DNA from: Nocardia aobensis NBRC 100429
Lineage (GTDB): Bacteria; Actinomycetota; Actinomycetes; Mycobacteriales; Mycobacteriaceae
DNA: 48,547 nucleotides
Assembly: GCF_000308375.1 (NCBI RefSeq)
Contig: NZ_BAFQ01000289.1
Coordinates: 1-48,547 of the forward strand
Reading direction: 5' to 3'
The translations under genes were made by a program, and so were the position numbers. This document shows positions 15,577 to 24,446 of the stretch, piece by piece (within the stretch, counting starts at the first letter, position 1; each line of letters starts with the position of its first letter). The notes below the pieces were generated by a model, which searched no databases, was not told where the DNA came from, and was given only the letters and a program-made list of their open reading frames with translations.

Positions 15577-17568
15577 CTAGCGGCGGGATCGGCCGAGTTC
15601 GGCCAGCATCGCGTTGTAGGCGGCCAGTTCGTCGTCATCGGGGAACCGTTCCTGATGGCGGTCGCCGCGTTCGGCCTCGCGCCGGTCCTGTTTGGCCCAC
15701 TGCGACAGCAATGCGCCGACTACGAGAAGGGCCGGGATCTCGCCGGAAATCCAGGCCAATGTGCCGCCGATCCACTGGTCGTGCATGGGATCGCTCATCC
15801 ACGACAGCTTCAGTTCGGGATAGAAAGTGCTGCCGACCAGAGATTCCATCGACATCACGGCGACGCCGAAGAAAGCGTGAAAGGGCATGACCGCGAACAG
15901 CATTCCCAGCCTTCCCAGATGAGGCAACCGACGCGGGCCCGGGTCGATGCCGATGATCGCCCAGTAGAACAGATAGCCGGTGAGCAGGAAGTGGATGTTC
16001 ATCAGCAGATGACCCCAGTGGAAGCGGATCAGCTCGTCGAACAGCGGCGTGAAGTACAGCCCGTAGAGCGAGACGACGAATACCGCCAACGCCACGGCGG
16101 GATGGCTGAGAACACGGGTGAACCGCGAATGCATCAGCCACAGTAGCCATTCCCGCAGTCCGGGCGCGGTGTTGCGGCCGGCCGGCTCGACCGCTCGCAA
16201 CACCAGCGTCACCGGCGCACCCAGCACCAGCAACACGGGCAGAAACATGTTCAGCGCCATATGACCCGCCATGTGCACGCTGAACATCGCATAGCCGTAG
16301 GCACCGATCCCCGACGACGTCAGCAACAGCAGTCCCACACAACCGGCCAGCCACGACACCATCCGCCAGCGCGCCCACTGATCGCCGCGGCGACGCAGGC
16401 GGATCACCCCGGCAACATAGGCGAGCCCCAACCCGATGGCCGAGGTCCCGAGCACCACATCGAACCGCCACAATGACGCCATACGCCACACGTTCGGCGC
16501 GGCGGAAACGTCGAAACCCAGAAACACCTGCTGCGCGGTGAACGAGCGATGCCGGAAGGCCGGGGCGGGCTGAATCGCCATGGCCACCGAAATCCCCAGC
16601 CATACCAGCTCGGACACCACCACCGCCCGCAGCACAGCAGGCACCCGCACGGAATCCGGCGATGTCCGGCCCAGCCACAGCCACAGCACCGCGTGCGATG
16701 CGAGCAGTCCGGCCGCGGCGACACCGAGGCTGCCGTACCAGCCACCGAACGCCCACGATGGAGTGAGAATCGGAACCAGAATCGCCGCGGTGCCCACCAT
16801 CACCACAACCGAAATTCCGAGCGCTGTTCGATAGCGCCGCAATACGATCGCGCGTTCGCTCGCACTCGCGTCGGCGTGGCCGCTCAGCACGCACCAACTC
16901 AGACCCACCAGCGCCGACAGCGCCACGGTGAACGGAATCACCGCACCTGTCGCGTAGTCGTGGTTCGGGCCCTCACCCGCATTGCCGACCACCGGAGGGC
17001 ACAACACCGCTACCGCGACCAAGGCCGCCACGCCGAACACGCTGTTCCACGACAGCGCGAACCGCACGGCCACAGCCACCACCAGCGTGCACAGCGCGGC
17101 CACGATCCACGCCTTCGGAGCGGTCGAGGCCGCGATCAACGCACCGGTTCCGCCGATATTCATCATGCGCCGCACCGATATTCCGGCCGCATCGGCCGCG
17201 GAAGTCGGAATCGAAGCGCCGCACGCGACCAACCACACCACCGATGACCACTCGGCTACCCGTATCCCGCGATAGCCGCACACGTCGATGCGCCCGGCAG
17301 CGGTGGCCGGCGCACAGACCAGCGCATACATCAGCGATCCGAGTGACAGTCCGCCCGCGAGCCCGGCCGCCAGGCGCACCAGCGCGTAACCGACCGCGGT
17401 ATCCCACCCGGGAAAAAGCAGCCCTTGATCGGCATAGCGAGAGTGGCCGCAGGCGAGGGTGACGATCAGGACGACCACCGCCGCCGCGGATGCTCCGGCC
17501 GGCAACAGGGCGTTCCCGGGGCCGGCGCGGTACACATCCGCGGAGTTCTCCTCATATGCTCGTCGCAT
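15577..17568 (-). CDS. CopD-CtaG fusion membrane protein (Rv0102-like)
   Basis: A 663-residue integral membrane protein with many helices. The N-terminal half is CopD-like (copper import across the membrane). The C-terminal half is a caa3_CtaG domain involved in copper delivery to cytochrome oxidase: AMFSVHMAGHMALNMFLPVL, YFTPLFDELIRFHWGH, MNIHFLLTGYLFYWAIIGID and PFHAFFGVAVMSMES supply conserved His/Met. Length and domain order equal M. tuberculosis Rv0102 (661 residues), which also neighbours ctpB. ATG 17568 follows GAGGG at seven bases. An ATG at 17658 overlapping the ctpB stop (ATGA) is a possible coupled alternative. Probably co-transcribed with ctpB. Confidence 0.85.
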   Translation of the reverse strand: MRRAYEENSADVYRAGPGNALLPAGASAAAVVVLIVTLACGHSRYADQGLLFPGWDTAVGYALVRLAAGLAGGLSLGSLMYALVCAPATAAGRIDVCGYRGIRVAEWSSVVWLVACGASIPTSAADAAGISVRRMMNIGGTGALIAASTAPKAWIVAALCTLVVAVAVRFALSWNSVFGVAALVAVAVLCPPVVGNAGEGPNHDYATGAVIPFTVALSALVGLSWCVLSGHADASASERAIVLRRYRTALGISVVVMVGTAAILVPILTPSWAFGGWYGSLGVAAAGLLASHAVLWLWLGRTSPDSVRVPAVLRAVVVSELVWLGISVAMAIQPAPAFRHRSFTAQQVFLGFDVSAAPNVWRMASLWRFDVVLGTSAIGLGLAYVAGVIRLRRRGDQWARWRMVSWLAGCVGLLLLTSSGIGAYGYAMFSVHMAGHMALNMFLPVLLVLGAPVTLVLRAVEPAGRNTAPGLREWLLWLMHSRFTRVLSHPAVALAVFVVSLYGLYFTPLFDELIRFHWGHLLMNIHFLLTGYLFYWAIIGIDPGPRRLPHLGRLGMLFAVMPFHAFFGVAVMSMESLVGSTFYPELKLSWMSDPMHDQWIGGTLAWISGEIPALLVVGALLSQWAKQDRREAERGDRHQERFPDDDELAAYNAMLAELGRSRR

Positions 17569-17654
17569 CCTCACACCCTCACCGACAACAGTTTTGCCAT
17601 CGCCGCGGTCAGCGCGTACAGGGCATGACTGCTCAGGGTGGTGGATCCGGCTGT

Positions 17655-19898
17655 TCATCGAAAATTCCGTAGCCGCAAGCTGTTCCACACCACGAAGAAC
17701 GAGGAGAACGCCATCGCGGCACCTGCCAGCAACGGATTGAGCAGGCCAGCGACGGCGATCGGCAAGGCGGCCAGGTTGTAACCGAAGGCCCACATCAGAT
17801 TTCCGCGGATGGTTCGCAGCGTGGCGTGCGCGAGTTCAAGCGCATCGGGAACGGCGGCCGGATCGTCGCGCACCAGGATGATGTCGGCGGCGCCGATCGC
17901 GACATCGGTGCCACGCCCGATCGCCAAGCCGAGATCGGCGGTGGCCAGCGCCGGGCCGTCGTTGATGCCGTCACCGACCATCGCGACCCGCCTGCCCTCC
18001 TGCTGCAACTGCTGGATCGCGCGAACCTTGCCCTCCGGCAGCACATCCGCGACAACCTCGGCGATCCCTGTCTCCTCGGCCACCGCACGCGCCGCCTCGG
18101 CGTTGTCGCCGGTCAGCAGCATGGTCCGCAGCCCGCGCCGATGCAGCCGTGCCACCGTTTCGGCCATACCCGCCCGCACGGTGTCGGCCACTGCGAACAC
18201 CGCCACCGCGCGGCCGTTCAGGCACAGATAAACCGCTGTGCGCCCGAGGGACTGTTCCGTGGCCAACGCCAGGCGCAGGTCATCGGCGACCGCGATGTGT
18301 TCGGATTCGACGAGTGCCGGTCGTCCGATCAAAGCGCGCTGCCCAGCGACGGTGCCCCGCGCGCCCAGGCCCGGCAGCGCCACGAAGTCCTCGACCGCTC
18401 GCGGGTTGTGTCCTCGCGAACGAGCGTAGGCAACGATGGCGGCGGCCACCGCATGCTCGGAGGCCGACTCCACATCCGCTGCGGTACGGACTATTTCGTC
18501 GCTGTCGGCAACCGAGGTATGCACCGCGACAACGCTCATCGCGCCCTCGGTGACGGTGCCGGTCTTGTCGAAGACGACCGTGTCGATCGTGCGACTGGTC
18601 TCGAGCGCGTGATGTCCCTTGAGGAAGATGCCCAACTGCGCGCCACGGCCCGAGGCCACCATCAGCGCGGTCGGAGTCGCCAGTCCGAGCGCGCACGGAC
18701 ACGCGATCACCAGCACGGCCAGCGCCGCACCGATCGCGGTGTCCAGATCGGCTCCGGACACCAGCCAGCCGGCCAGGGTCAACGCGGTGAGGGTGAGTAC
18801 GGCCGGGACGAACACGCCGGCGATCCGGTCGGCGAGCCGTTGGACCGCCGCCTTGCCGGTCTGCGCCTCCTCGACCAGACGGATCATCCCGGCCAATTGG
18901 GTGTCGCTGCCGACCGCGGTGGCCTCGACGACCAGGCGGCCGGTCAGCGAGGCGGTGCCACCGGTGACCTCGTCGCCGGGAGCCACCTCGACCGGAGTGG
19001 ACTCGCCGGTCATGGCCGCGGCGTCCACGCTGGAATACCCTTCGATCACCCGGCCGTCGGTGGCGATCGTCTCACCGGGCCGCACCACGAACCGTCGACC
19101 GATGGTCAATTCCCTTGTCGGGATGACGATTTCGCGGCCCTCTGCGGTGAGTACCGTCACGTCCTTGGCGTTCAGGGCCGCAAGCGCACGCAGCGCTCCC
19201 CCTGCTCGCCGACGTGCCTTGGCCTCGAAGTAACGGCCTGCGAGCACGAAAACGGTCACCCCGCCCGCCACTTCCAGATATATGGAATCGGCGCCCAAGA
19301 TCGCGGCCCACACCCCGTGGTGGGTGACCGCCGGGACGGGCCGGACGAACAGGGTGATCATCGACCACACCGTGGCAGCGGTGATCCCGATCGAGACCAG
19401 AGTCTCCATGCTGGTAGCGCCGTGGCGCAGCCCGACGAGTGCGCGGCGATGCAGCGGGGCCGCCGCCCAGGTGACGATCGGCAATGCGAGCGCCGTCAGC
19501 ACGACCTGCCATCCGGGAAAGCGCACGCTCGCCACCGTCGCGAACATGATCGAGAAGTCGGCCAGCGGGAAGAACAGCAGTAACCCGACCACCAGGCGCC
19601 GGAACAGATCGGCGGCCGCGCGATCCTCGGGACCGGTGTCGACCACCGGGTCGGCGTCGGTGAGTTCGGCGGCCTGATAACCAGCGCCGATCACGGTGTC
19701 ACACAGCATCTTTGCTTCTTGATGGGCGGGTATGTCCACGGTCGCGATGCCGGTGGCGAAGTTCACGCTGGCACCCACGCCGTCCATCTTGTTGAGCGCG
19801 CGCTCGACGCGCGCCGAACAGGCCGCGCAGCTCATTCCGGAGACAGCCAAGCGCACCCGTCGGGTGGGTGGATCCTGTACGGTCGCCGGTGTCGTCAT
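17655..19898 (-). CDS. ctpB: Copper P1B-type ATPase (CtpA/CtpB family)
   Basis: A 747-residue P-type ATPase moving Cu+ with ATP. The N-terminal HMA domain has GMSCAAC (Cys24, Cys27). The membrane CPC motif is in VIACPCALGLATPTALM, the phosphorylation motif is DKTGT, the TGES actuator loop reads AMTGEST, the nucleotide-domain His is in SASEHAVAAA, and the hinge is TGDN...VGDGINDGPAL. The last helix carries the small-residue/Met/Ser pattern of class 1B-1 pumps (GAAMAFSSFFVVWNSLRLR). The neighbouring CopD-CtaG protein matches the ctpB locus rather than ctpA. In mycobacteria CtpB is linked to copper supply rather than detoxification, so a role in loading exported or oxidase copper is likely. Confidence 0.93.
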   Translation of the reverse strand: MTTPATVQDPPTRRVRLAVSGMSCAACSARVERALNKMDGVGASVNFATGIATVDIPAHQEAKMLCDTVIGAGYQAAELTDADPVVDTGPEDRAAADLFRRLVVGLLLFFPLADFSIMFATVASVRFPGWQVVLTALALPIVTWAAAPLHRRALVGLRHGATSMETLVSIGITAATVWSMITLFVRPVPAVTHHGVWAAILGADSIYLEVAGGVTVFVLAGRYFEAKARRRAGGALRALAALNAKDVTVLTAEGREIVIPTRELTIGRRFVVRPGETIATDGRVIEGYSSVDAAAMTGESTPVEVAPGDEVTGGTASLTGRLVVEATAVGSDTQLAGMIRLVEEAQTGKAAVQRLADRIAGVFVPAVLTLTALTLAGWLVSGADLDTAIGAALAVLVIACPCALGLATPTALMVASGRGAQLGIFLKGHHALETSRTIDTVVFDKTGTVTEGAMSVVAVHTSVADSDEIVRTAADVESASEHAVAAAIVAYARSRGHNPRAVEDFVALPGLGARGTVAGQRALIGRPALVESEHIAVADDLRLALATEQSLGRTAVYLCLNGRAVAVFAVADTVRAGMAETVARLHRRGLRTMLLTGDNAEAARAVAEETGIAEVVADVLPEGKVRAIQQLQQEGRRVAMVGDGINDGPALATADLGLAIGRGTDVAIGAADIILVRDDPAAVPDALELAHATLRTIRGNLMWAFGYNLAALPIAVAGLLNPLLAGAAMAFSSFFVVWNSLRLRNFR

Positions 19899-20007
19899 CT
19901 CGTTTCGGGTCCCATCCTGTTGCCTGCTACTCGAAAACTCACATACGAGAGGTCGGACGGAAGCGGTTCCCGGTTCCCGCCGACCGAAAACGAGGAAGGA
20001 TCCCGGA

Positions 20008-20322
20008 ATGAACGAGACGGTCTATTCAGTGGCAGGCATGACCTGCGGACATTGCGCGGGTGCGGTCAGCCGGGCACTCACGACACTCGACGGAGTCGAG
20101 GCGGTCGATGTCGACGTCGATGCCGGGCGCGGTCTCGTGCCGCGCGGACACGACCACGAAGACAGGTGCCCGGCGGCCTGCATGGCTGCCGGGCACCGTC
20201 GTATCGCCGACGAAGTCAGTGCGTATCGTTCCAGAACTGCGCACCGGCCGCGATCAACGCCGGCACACCCACGACGATCGTGCCGACCACAGCGCCCATC
20301 GCCGCCAGCGCAGCGCCCGTGA
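20008..20322 (+). pseudogene. Copper-chaperone HMA protein, truncated (CopZ-like)
   Basis: ATG 20008 follows GAGGAAGGA and opens a typical HMA domain: TVYSVAGMTCGHCAGAVSRA with metal ligands in MTCGHC, then LTTLDGVEAVDVDVDAG. The last third of the ~68-residue fold (strand beta3, the second helix and the GYE-like end) is missing. The frame runs instead through the neighbour's terminator hairpin and on to a stop at 20320, antisense to the glycine-zipper gene. A deletion appears to have fused the 5' half of the gene to the neighbour's 3' flank. It is divergent from ctpB, as copper chaperones often are. A residual metal-binding peptide is conceivable but a folded HMA domain is not. Confidence 0.65.
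20165..20197. terminator. Hairpin terminator of the glycine-zipper gene
   Basis: A 10-bp perfect stem, GGTGCCCGGC pairing with GCCGGGCACC, encloses a 13-base loop that can pair further. It lies 20 bp beyond the stop of the minus-strand glycine-zipper gene. The truncated HMA frame reads straight through it, which supports that frame being broken. Confidence 0.65.
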
Positions 20323-20884
20323 CCAAACAGCCACCGATCGCGCCGGGCACGGCCAGCACCCCGATCGTCACCACTCCACCGGCCGCGCCGCCGACGATTC
20401 CGCCTGCGACGCAACCGATTCCGGCGCCGACCGTGCTGCCGAGCAGACTGCCCACCGTCGCGGCGGCCATCATCTCCATACTGAAATTACCGAACGCCGC
20501 GTTGAAGTTCGGATGCGAGAGGGCATCGATCTCCTGAGCGGTCGCCGCATCGGCAGGCCGCGCCGCCGCGGGATCGGTAACCGCCGTCAGTTCGACAGAG
20601 TTTCCGGCGACATGCGCCGCGATCGGCAACTGCGTGCCGTCGTGCCTGTAAGCCAGTGGGAGGGCCGCGACCTCGGCGCCGTTGCGGTCGATGAAGTGCA
20701 GGTGGTTGTCGGCCACCGTCACCGATCCGGCATCCATGTCGAGCACCACCGAGCCGTTCACGGCGTGCGCCTGGAAGTGGATGTCCGGTCCGGCGGGCGC
20801 CGGGTCCGCCGACGCGGTGCCGGTCGACGCGATCACGGTCGACACCACGAGCGCGGCGAACGCGGCTCCCATGCGAAACTTCAT
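20216..20884 (-). CDS. Secreted glycine-zipper protein, copy 1
   Basis: A 222-residue exported protein. The signal peptide MKFRMGAAFAALVVSTVIAS ends near TASADP. A beta-rich domain of about 100 residues follows (IHFQAHAVNGSVVLDMDAGS, HLHFIDRNGAEVAALPLAY, LPIAAHVAGNSVELTAV). It ends in a small-residue hydrophobic domain of about 90 residues dense in Gly/Ala (GSLLGSTVGAGIGCVAGGIV) with paired cysteines. ATG 20884 has GGAGAG at five bases. The protein at 34079 is a clear paralogue with the same three parts. Glycine zippers form membrane-spanning oligomers. Whether this is an envelope protein, pore or effector is unknown. Confidence 0.8.
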   Translation of the reverse strand: MKFRMGAAFAALVVSTVIASTGTASADPAPAGPDIHFQAHAVNGSVVLDMDAGSVTVADNHLHFIDRNGAEVAALPLAYRHDGTQLPIAAHVAGNSVELTAVTDPAAARPADAATAQEIDALSHPNFNAAFGNFSMEMMAAATVGSLLGSTVGAGIGCVAGGIVGGAAGGVVTIGVLAVPGAIGGCLVTGAALAAMGAVVGTIVVGVPALIAAGAQFWNDTH

Positions 20885-21054
20885 TGTTCTCTCCATATTT
20901 CGATGTCCCTCATCGGCAGATCGGTTTCGGCTGCCGGTCAACAAGTCGGGACGCGGCGCACTCGGGTTCCACCGTTTACGGAATGTGTTTTGAATCACGA
21001 TCGGTGAAACCGTTTGGCCTGCTGGTCAATTCGAGTCCTAAGGGATACACCGAT

Positions 21055-22686
21055 TCACTCGGTGTCCTTCTGCGCTTGCTCGCGCAGCACCCGCCTGTCC
21101 ACCTTCCCCGCCGGTCCCAGCGGAAGGCGATCCAACGTCAGCAACCGCTCCGGAAACTTGCGCGGCTCGAGCCCGTGCCGACGGAGAAATTCCGAAATAT
21201 CCTGCAAGGTAACCGGTTCCGACACGGCAACGCATGCACACATCCGCTCGCCGTAGAGCGCGTCCGGCACCGCGACGCAAGCGACGTCGCTGATCGACGG
21301 ATGTGTGATCAGCAACGCTTCGACCTCTGCGGGACTGATGTTGAGGCCGCCGCGGATGATGACGTCCTTGCGGCGTCCCACGATGCTCAGGTATCCGGCC
21401 CGGTCGAAGCAGCCCAGATCGCCTGTGCGCGTCCATCCGTCGGACGTTCGCAGACGCCGGTCCAGCTGCGGTGCTCCGACGTAACACAGCGGCGACATGG
21501 GTCCGCGAGAGATGATCTCGCCCGTCTCTCCCGCTGGGAGCGGGCGCAATTCCGCATCGACCACCCGAATGTCGGTGACCGCCGGATTCGGACGTCCGGC
21601 CGTGGTCGCCCGCTCGGGCGGATCGTCGAGGGCGGGGTGGCACGAGACGCCGTCGGCCGAGCCGTACAGGTTGATGATCGGACATCGCAACCGTTCTCGG
21701 GCGCGCCGGATCGTCTCCGCGTCCAGCGGAGAACCACCGAGCACCACCGCACGCACGCTGCTCAGATCGGTGTGGTCGAGTTCGGGACGGTCGATCAGCA
21801 TCCGGATCATGGTCGGTACCCCGAGCAGATGAGTCGGCCGTGCCTTCTCGATCATCGACAGTGTCGCCGCCGGTTCGAATTTCGGCTGCAGCACCAGCGT
21901 CGCGCCGAACGCGGCGAGCGTCACCGCCGTGCCGCTGGAACCGAACGCCGAGGCCAACGGCACCATGAACATGTTGCGCATCGCGGCGGGGTCGTCGTGC
22001 AACGCCGCCATCATGGCGCCCCGCCCGCCGATGAGCGCATTGTGCGAGTAGAGCACCATCTTCGGCTCCGCCTCCGATCCGGAGGTCACCAGAATGCGAG
22101 CCGGCCCGTCGGGATCGGGCCGGTGCGGCTCGAAGTCCGCCGCCTCCGGTGCCAGCAGCGCATGCATGGGGATACACCCTCGCGGCGTATGCCCGCCCAA
22201 TGCCACGACCGCACGCAGCGCCGGCAGGTCGGTGGCCATCTCGCGCAGTTGCGCCGCGATCGCGGTTCCGTGGAAATCGGCCGGGGCGATCACAGCCACA
22301 GCATCGGATCGCCGCAACAGGCTTGCCGCCTCGCGATGCCCCCGGCCCACCGGATACGGCAGCGCGACCGCTCCCAGCGCCGCGATCGCCAGATCCGCCA
22401 CGCATGCCCAGCGGCTGTTGGGAAGCTGCACGGCGACGACATCCTCGGCGGCAACACCGAAATTCGCCAAACCGGCCGCCAGCCGGCGTGCGCTGTCGAG
22501 CAGTTCGGCGTAGGTGAGTACGCCATCGGCATCGATCAGCGCCGCAGCGTCGGGCCGAGCGGCAGCGTGCCGAGCGAACATCGTGAAGATATCGAGGTCG
22601 GGGTAATAGCCCTGCTCCGACCAGGATCGGCGTAACTCGATCGGGACGAGATCGGTGTACCAGTGGGTTTCGTAGGTTCGGTTCAC
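21055..22686 (-). CDS. AMP-binding acyl-CoA/acyl-AMP ligase
   Basis: A 543-residue ANL-superfamily enzyme activating a carboxylic acid as acyl-AMP and probably acyl-CoA. Motifs in order: the phosphate loop ILVTSGSEAEPKMVLYSHN, which replaces the usual TG with EA; NLYGSADG; WTRTGDLGCFD; GRRKDVIIRGGLNISPAEVE; and the C-terminal catalytic Lys in LPLGPAGKVDRRVL. GTG 22686 overlaps the stop of the upstream CoA-transferase gene (GTGA) with GGAG six bases before, so the two are translationally coupled. The substrate is unknown. With the CoA-transferase and acyl-CoA dehydrogenase it forms a small acyl-CoA module. Confidence 0.88.
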   Translation of the reverse strand: MNRTYETHWYTDLVPIELRRSWSEQGYYPDLDIFTMFARHAAARPDAAALIDADGVLTYAELLDSARRLAAGLANFGVAAEDVVAVQLPNSRWACVADLAIAALGAVALPYPVGRGHREAASLLRRSDAVAVIAPADFHGTAIAAQLREMATDLPALRAVVALGGHTPRGCIPMHALLAPEAADFEPHRPDPDGPARILVTSGSEAEPKMVLYSHNALIGGRGAMMAALHDDPAAMRNMFMVPLASAFGSSGTAVTLAAFGATLVLQPKFEPAATLSMIEKARPTHLLGVPTMIRMLIDRPELDHTDLSSVRAVVLGGSPLDAETIRRARERLRCPIINLYGSADGVSCHPALDDPPERATTAGRPNPAVTDIRVVDAELRPLPAGETGEIISRGPMSPLCYVGAPQLDRRLRTSDGWTRTGDLGCFDRAGYLSIVGRRKDVIIRGGLNISPAEVEALLITHPSISDVACVAVPDALYGERMCACVAVSEPVTLQDISEFLRRHGLEPRKFPERLLTLDRLPLGPAGKVDRRVLREQAQKDTE

Positions 22687-24359
22687 GACAGTCTCCAGGG
22701 GGGACACAGGGCGGGGCAGCCGAATTCGTCTCGCACCACCACGTCGGCGAATCGGGGATCGGTCAGCAGGTCGGCAAGGTCGGTGACGACCGGTGTGTGC
22801 GTACCCGGTCCCGTGGCCGTCAGCCATCGCCCGTCTAATCGAAATGGTTGGCGCAGTGCGGCTTCCGCAGTGCTGCCGAAACGTCGCAACGTCCGCGCGG
22901 CACCGAGCAGGCTGCTCTCCACCGCCACTCCCGTACCGGCGCGCCGGCGCCCTAGCAATCCGAGGACCGTCGCTTCGGCGCCCAGCATGCCGCCGAGCAC
23001 GTCCAACAAGGTCATCAGCGACGGCGCGGCCGGTGTCTCCGGTGCGCCGACCAGCTCGGCCAGGCCGGTGCGCGCCTGCACCATGAAGTCGGTGCCCGGC
23101 GGCAGATCCGGTAGATCCACCCCCGACCAGCCCGAGGTGTAGGTGTAGACCGTTCCCGCCGGCAGATGTGGTGCCGACAACTCCAACTCCTCGGCCTTGC
23201 CCGGTGCCCAGTTGTGCAGGAAAACGTCGGATTCGGCGACCAGCCGTCGCAATTCGGCGCGGTCGGCGGCAGACTTGATATCGATCTGCACCGCATCCTT
23301 GTGCCGGTTGAGCGCCAGCCACCGGCTCGACACCTCTCCGCTGCATGGCGGCATATCCCGCAACGGATCGCCGCCCGGCGGTTCGATCCTCGTCACCGAC
23401 GCTCCCAGCAGGCGCAGCAGGTGAGCGGCCAGCGGAGCTTGAACGCGGCGCCCAGCTTCCAATACGACTGTGCCGCTCAGTGGTTCGGCCGCGGTGCCCA
23501 TGTGCTCGTCGCGCATGACAGCTCCGGCTACCGTGTCGACATCCCACGGCACCCACCTCGGTCCGGCGGACAACGCGGATTCATCGGCGCTGTAGAGCCG
23601 GCACACCGCCACACCGGTTGCCGCCCCGCGGGCGGCGATCTCGGCGAAGGTGTGCGTTCGAGTGCACCGATGCAGTTCGACCGGCAACGGCGCGGTCGCG
23701 GTGGCATAGCGGAACTGGAAGGGACGCCAGCCTTTCCGCCACGCCGGCGGATCGGCCTGCAAGGCCGTCCAGAACGCCGCCCATGGTTCCGGTTGCAGCG
23801 CTTCGATTTCGAAGCGTACCCCGTCGGCGCTCGTGAACGGTGGGCCACCGGGTGCGAGGTCGACCGCCTCGGGATCGTCGGCGCCCGCCGCGGCCAGATA
23901 CTGCGAGACCGACAGCAACGCGGCCTCGGCGACACTGGTCCGCACCGTCAGTTCGGGCTCCGGCGAGAGCAGGCTGGCCAGCAGTCCCGTCGTCGCGAGC
24001 ACACCTGCGGCGGTGGAGCAGTAATCCAGCCCGATTCCCTGCGGACTTCCGTACCGCCGGCCGTTGACGTGCATGACACCACAGACAGCCTGCACCGCGG
24101 TCTCGTTCACGCATCCGGGCACGCGCACCGGTCCCGCCCATTCGACCACCAGCTCACGCCGCACGCCCTCGGCCGACTCCACCGTGACCGCCGCCGCGAT
24201 GTCGGTGGAACCGGGCGGCCCGCCCTCGGCCAGGGTCGCACCCAAGGCGCCGAGATGATCGCGGACAACCGCGGCGGTCGGTCCGCTCCCGGTCACGGTG
24301 GCGACCGTGCCGACCGGTAACAGCTCGGCCGCGAGTGTGGATGCGGATGTGTTCGTCAT
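22683..24359 (-). CDS. Family III (Frc/CaiB-like) CoA-transferase, two-domain
   Basis: A 558-residue protein with a tandem layout. An N-terminal, incomplete CoA-transferase-like half (about 1-230, GIGLDYCSTAAGVLATTGLL) precedes a more complete half from about 320 (GTVVLEAGRRVQAPLAAHLL, GASVTRIEPPGGDPLR, LNRHKDAVQIDIKS, SDVFLHNWAPGKAEEL, LMTLLDVLGGMLGAEATVLG). The Asp in TLLDVLGG aligns with the catalytic Asp of formyl-CoA transferase. ATG 24359 follows GTGGAAGG. It would move CoA between acids or act as a racemase-type enzyme. It overlaps the ligase by four bases and is divergent from the acyl-CoA dehydrogenase. Confidence 0.82.
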   Translation of the reverse strand: MTNTSASTLAAELLPVGTVATVTGSGPTAAVVRDHLGALGATLAEGGPPGSTDIAAAVTVESAEGVRRELVVEWAGPVRVPGCVNETAVQAVCGVMHVNGRRYGSPQGIGLDYCSTAAGVLATTGLLASLLSPEPELTVRTSVAEAALLSVSQYLAAAGADDPEAVDLAPGGPPFTSADGVRFEIEALQPEPWAAFWTALQADPPAWRKGWRPFQFRYATATAPLPVELHRCTRTHTFAEIAARGAATGVAVCRLYSADESALSAGPRWVPWDVDTVAGAVMRDEHMGTAAEPLSGTVVLEAGRRVQAPLAAHLLRLLGASVTRIEPPGGDPLRDMPPCSGEVSSRWLALNRHKDAVQIDIKSAADRAELRRLVAESDVFLHNWAPGKAEELELSAPHLPAGTVYTYTSGWSGVDLPDLPPGTDFMVQARTGLAELVGAPETPAAPSLMTLLDVLGGMLGAEATVLGLLGRRRAGTGVAVESSLLGAARTLRRFGSTAEAALRQPFRLDGRWLTATGPGTHTPVVTDLADLLTDPRFADVVVRDEFGCPALCPPWRLS

Positions 24360-24446
24360 GGGTTGCCTTCCACCGAGAAACATGCCGATGTCCGATAAGG
24401 TCGGTCTCGATGGCGGGTGAGTTCCCGGCAATGGTGTGATGCGGTC

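Noticed and set aside
17826..19583. Very long open frame on the plus strand opposite the copper ATPase, and similar long antisense frames at 1620-2774, 20884-22635, 28842-30900 and 34015-35526
   Set aside because: Arg/Gly/His-rich products without motifs or ribosome sites, opposite strongly supported genes. They follow from GC-rich third codon positions.
19899..20007. CsoR or CopY-like operator in the ctpB/HMA divergent gap
   Set aside because: No GC-rich pseudo-palindrome of the CsoR type was found. Short repeats there are not convincing.
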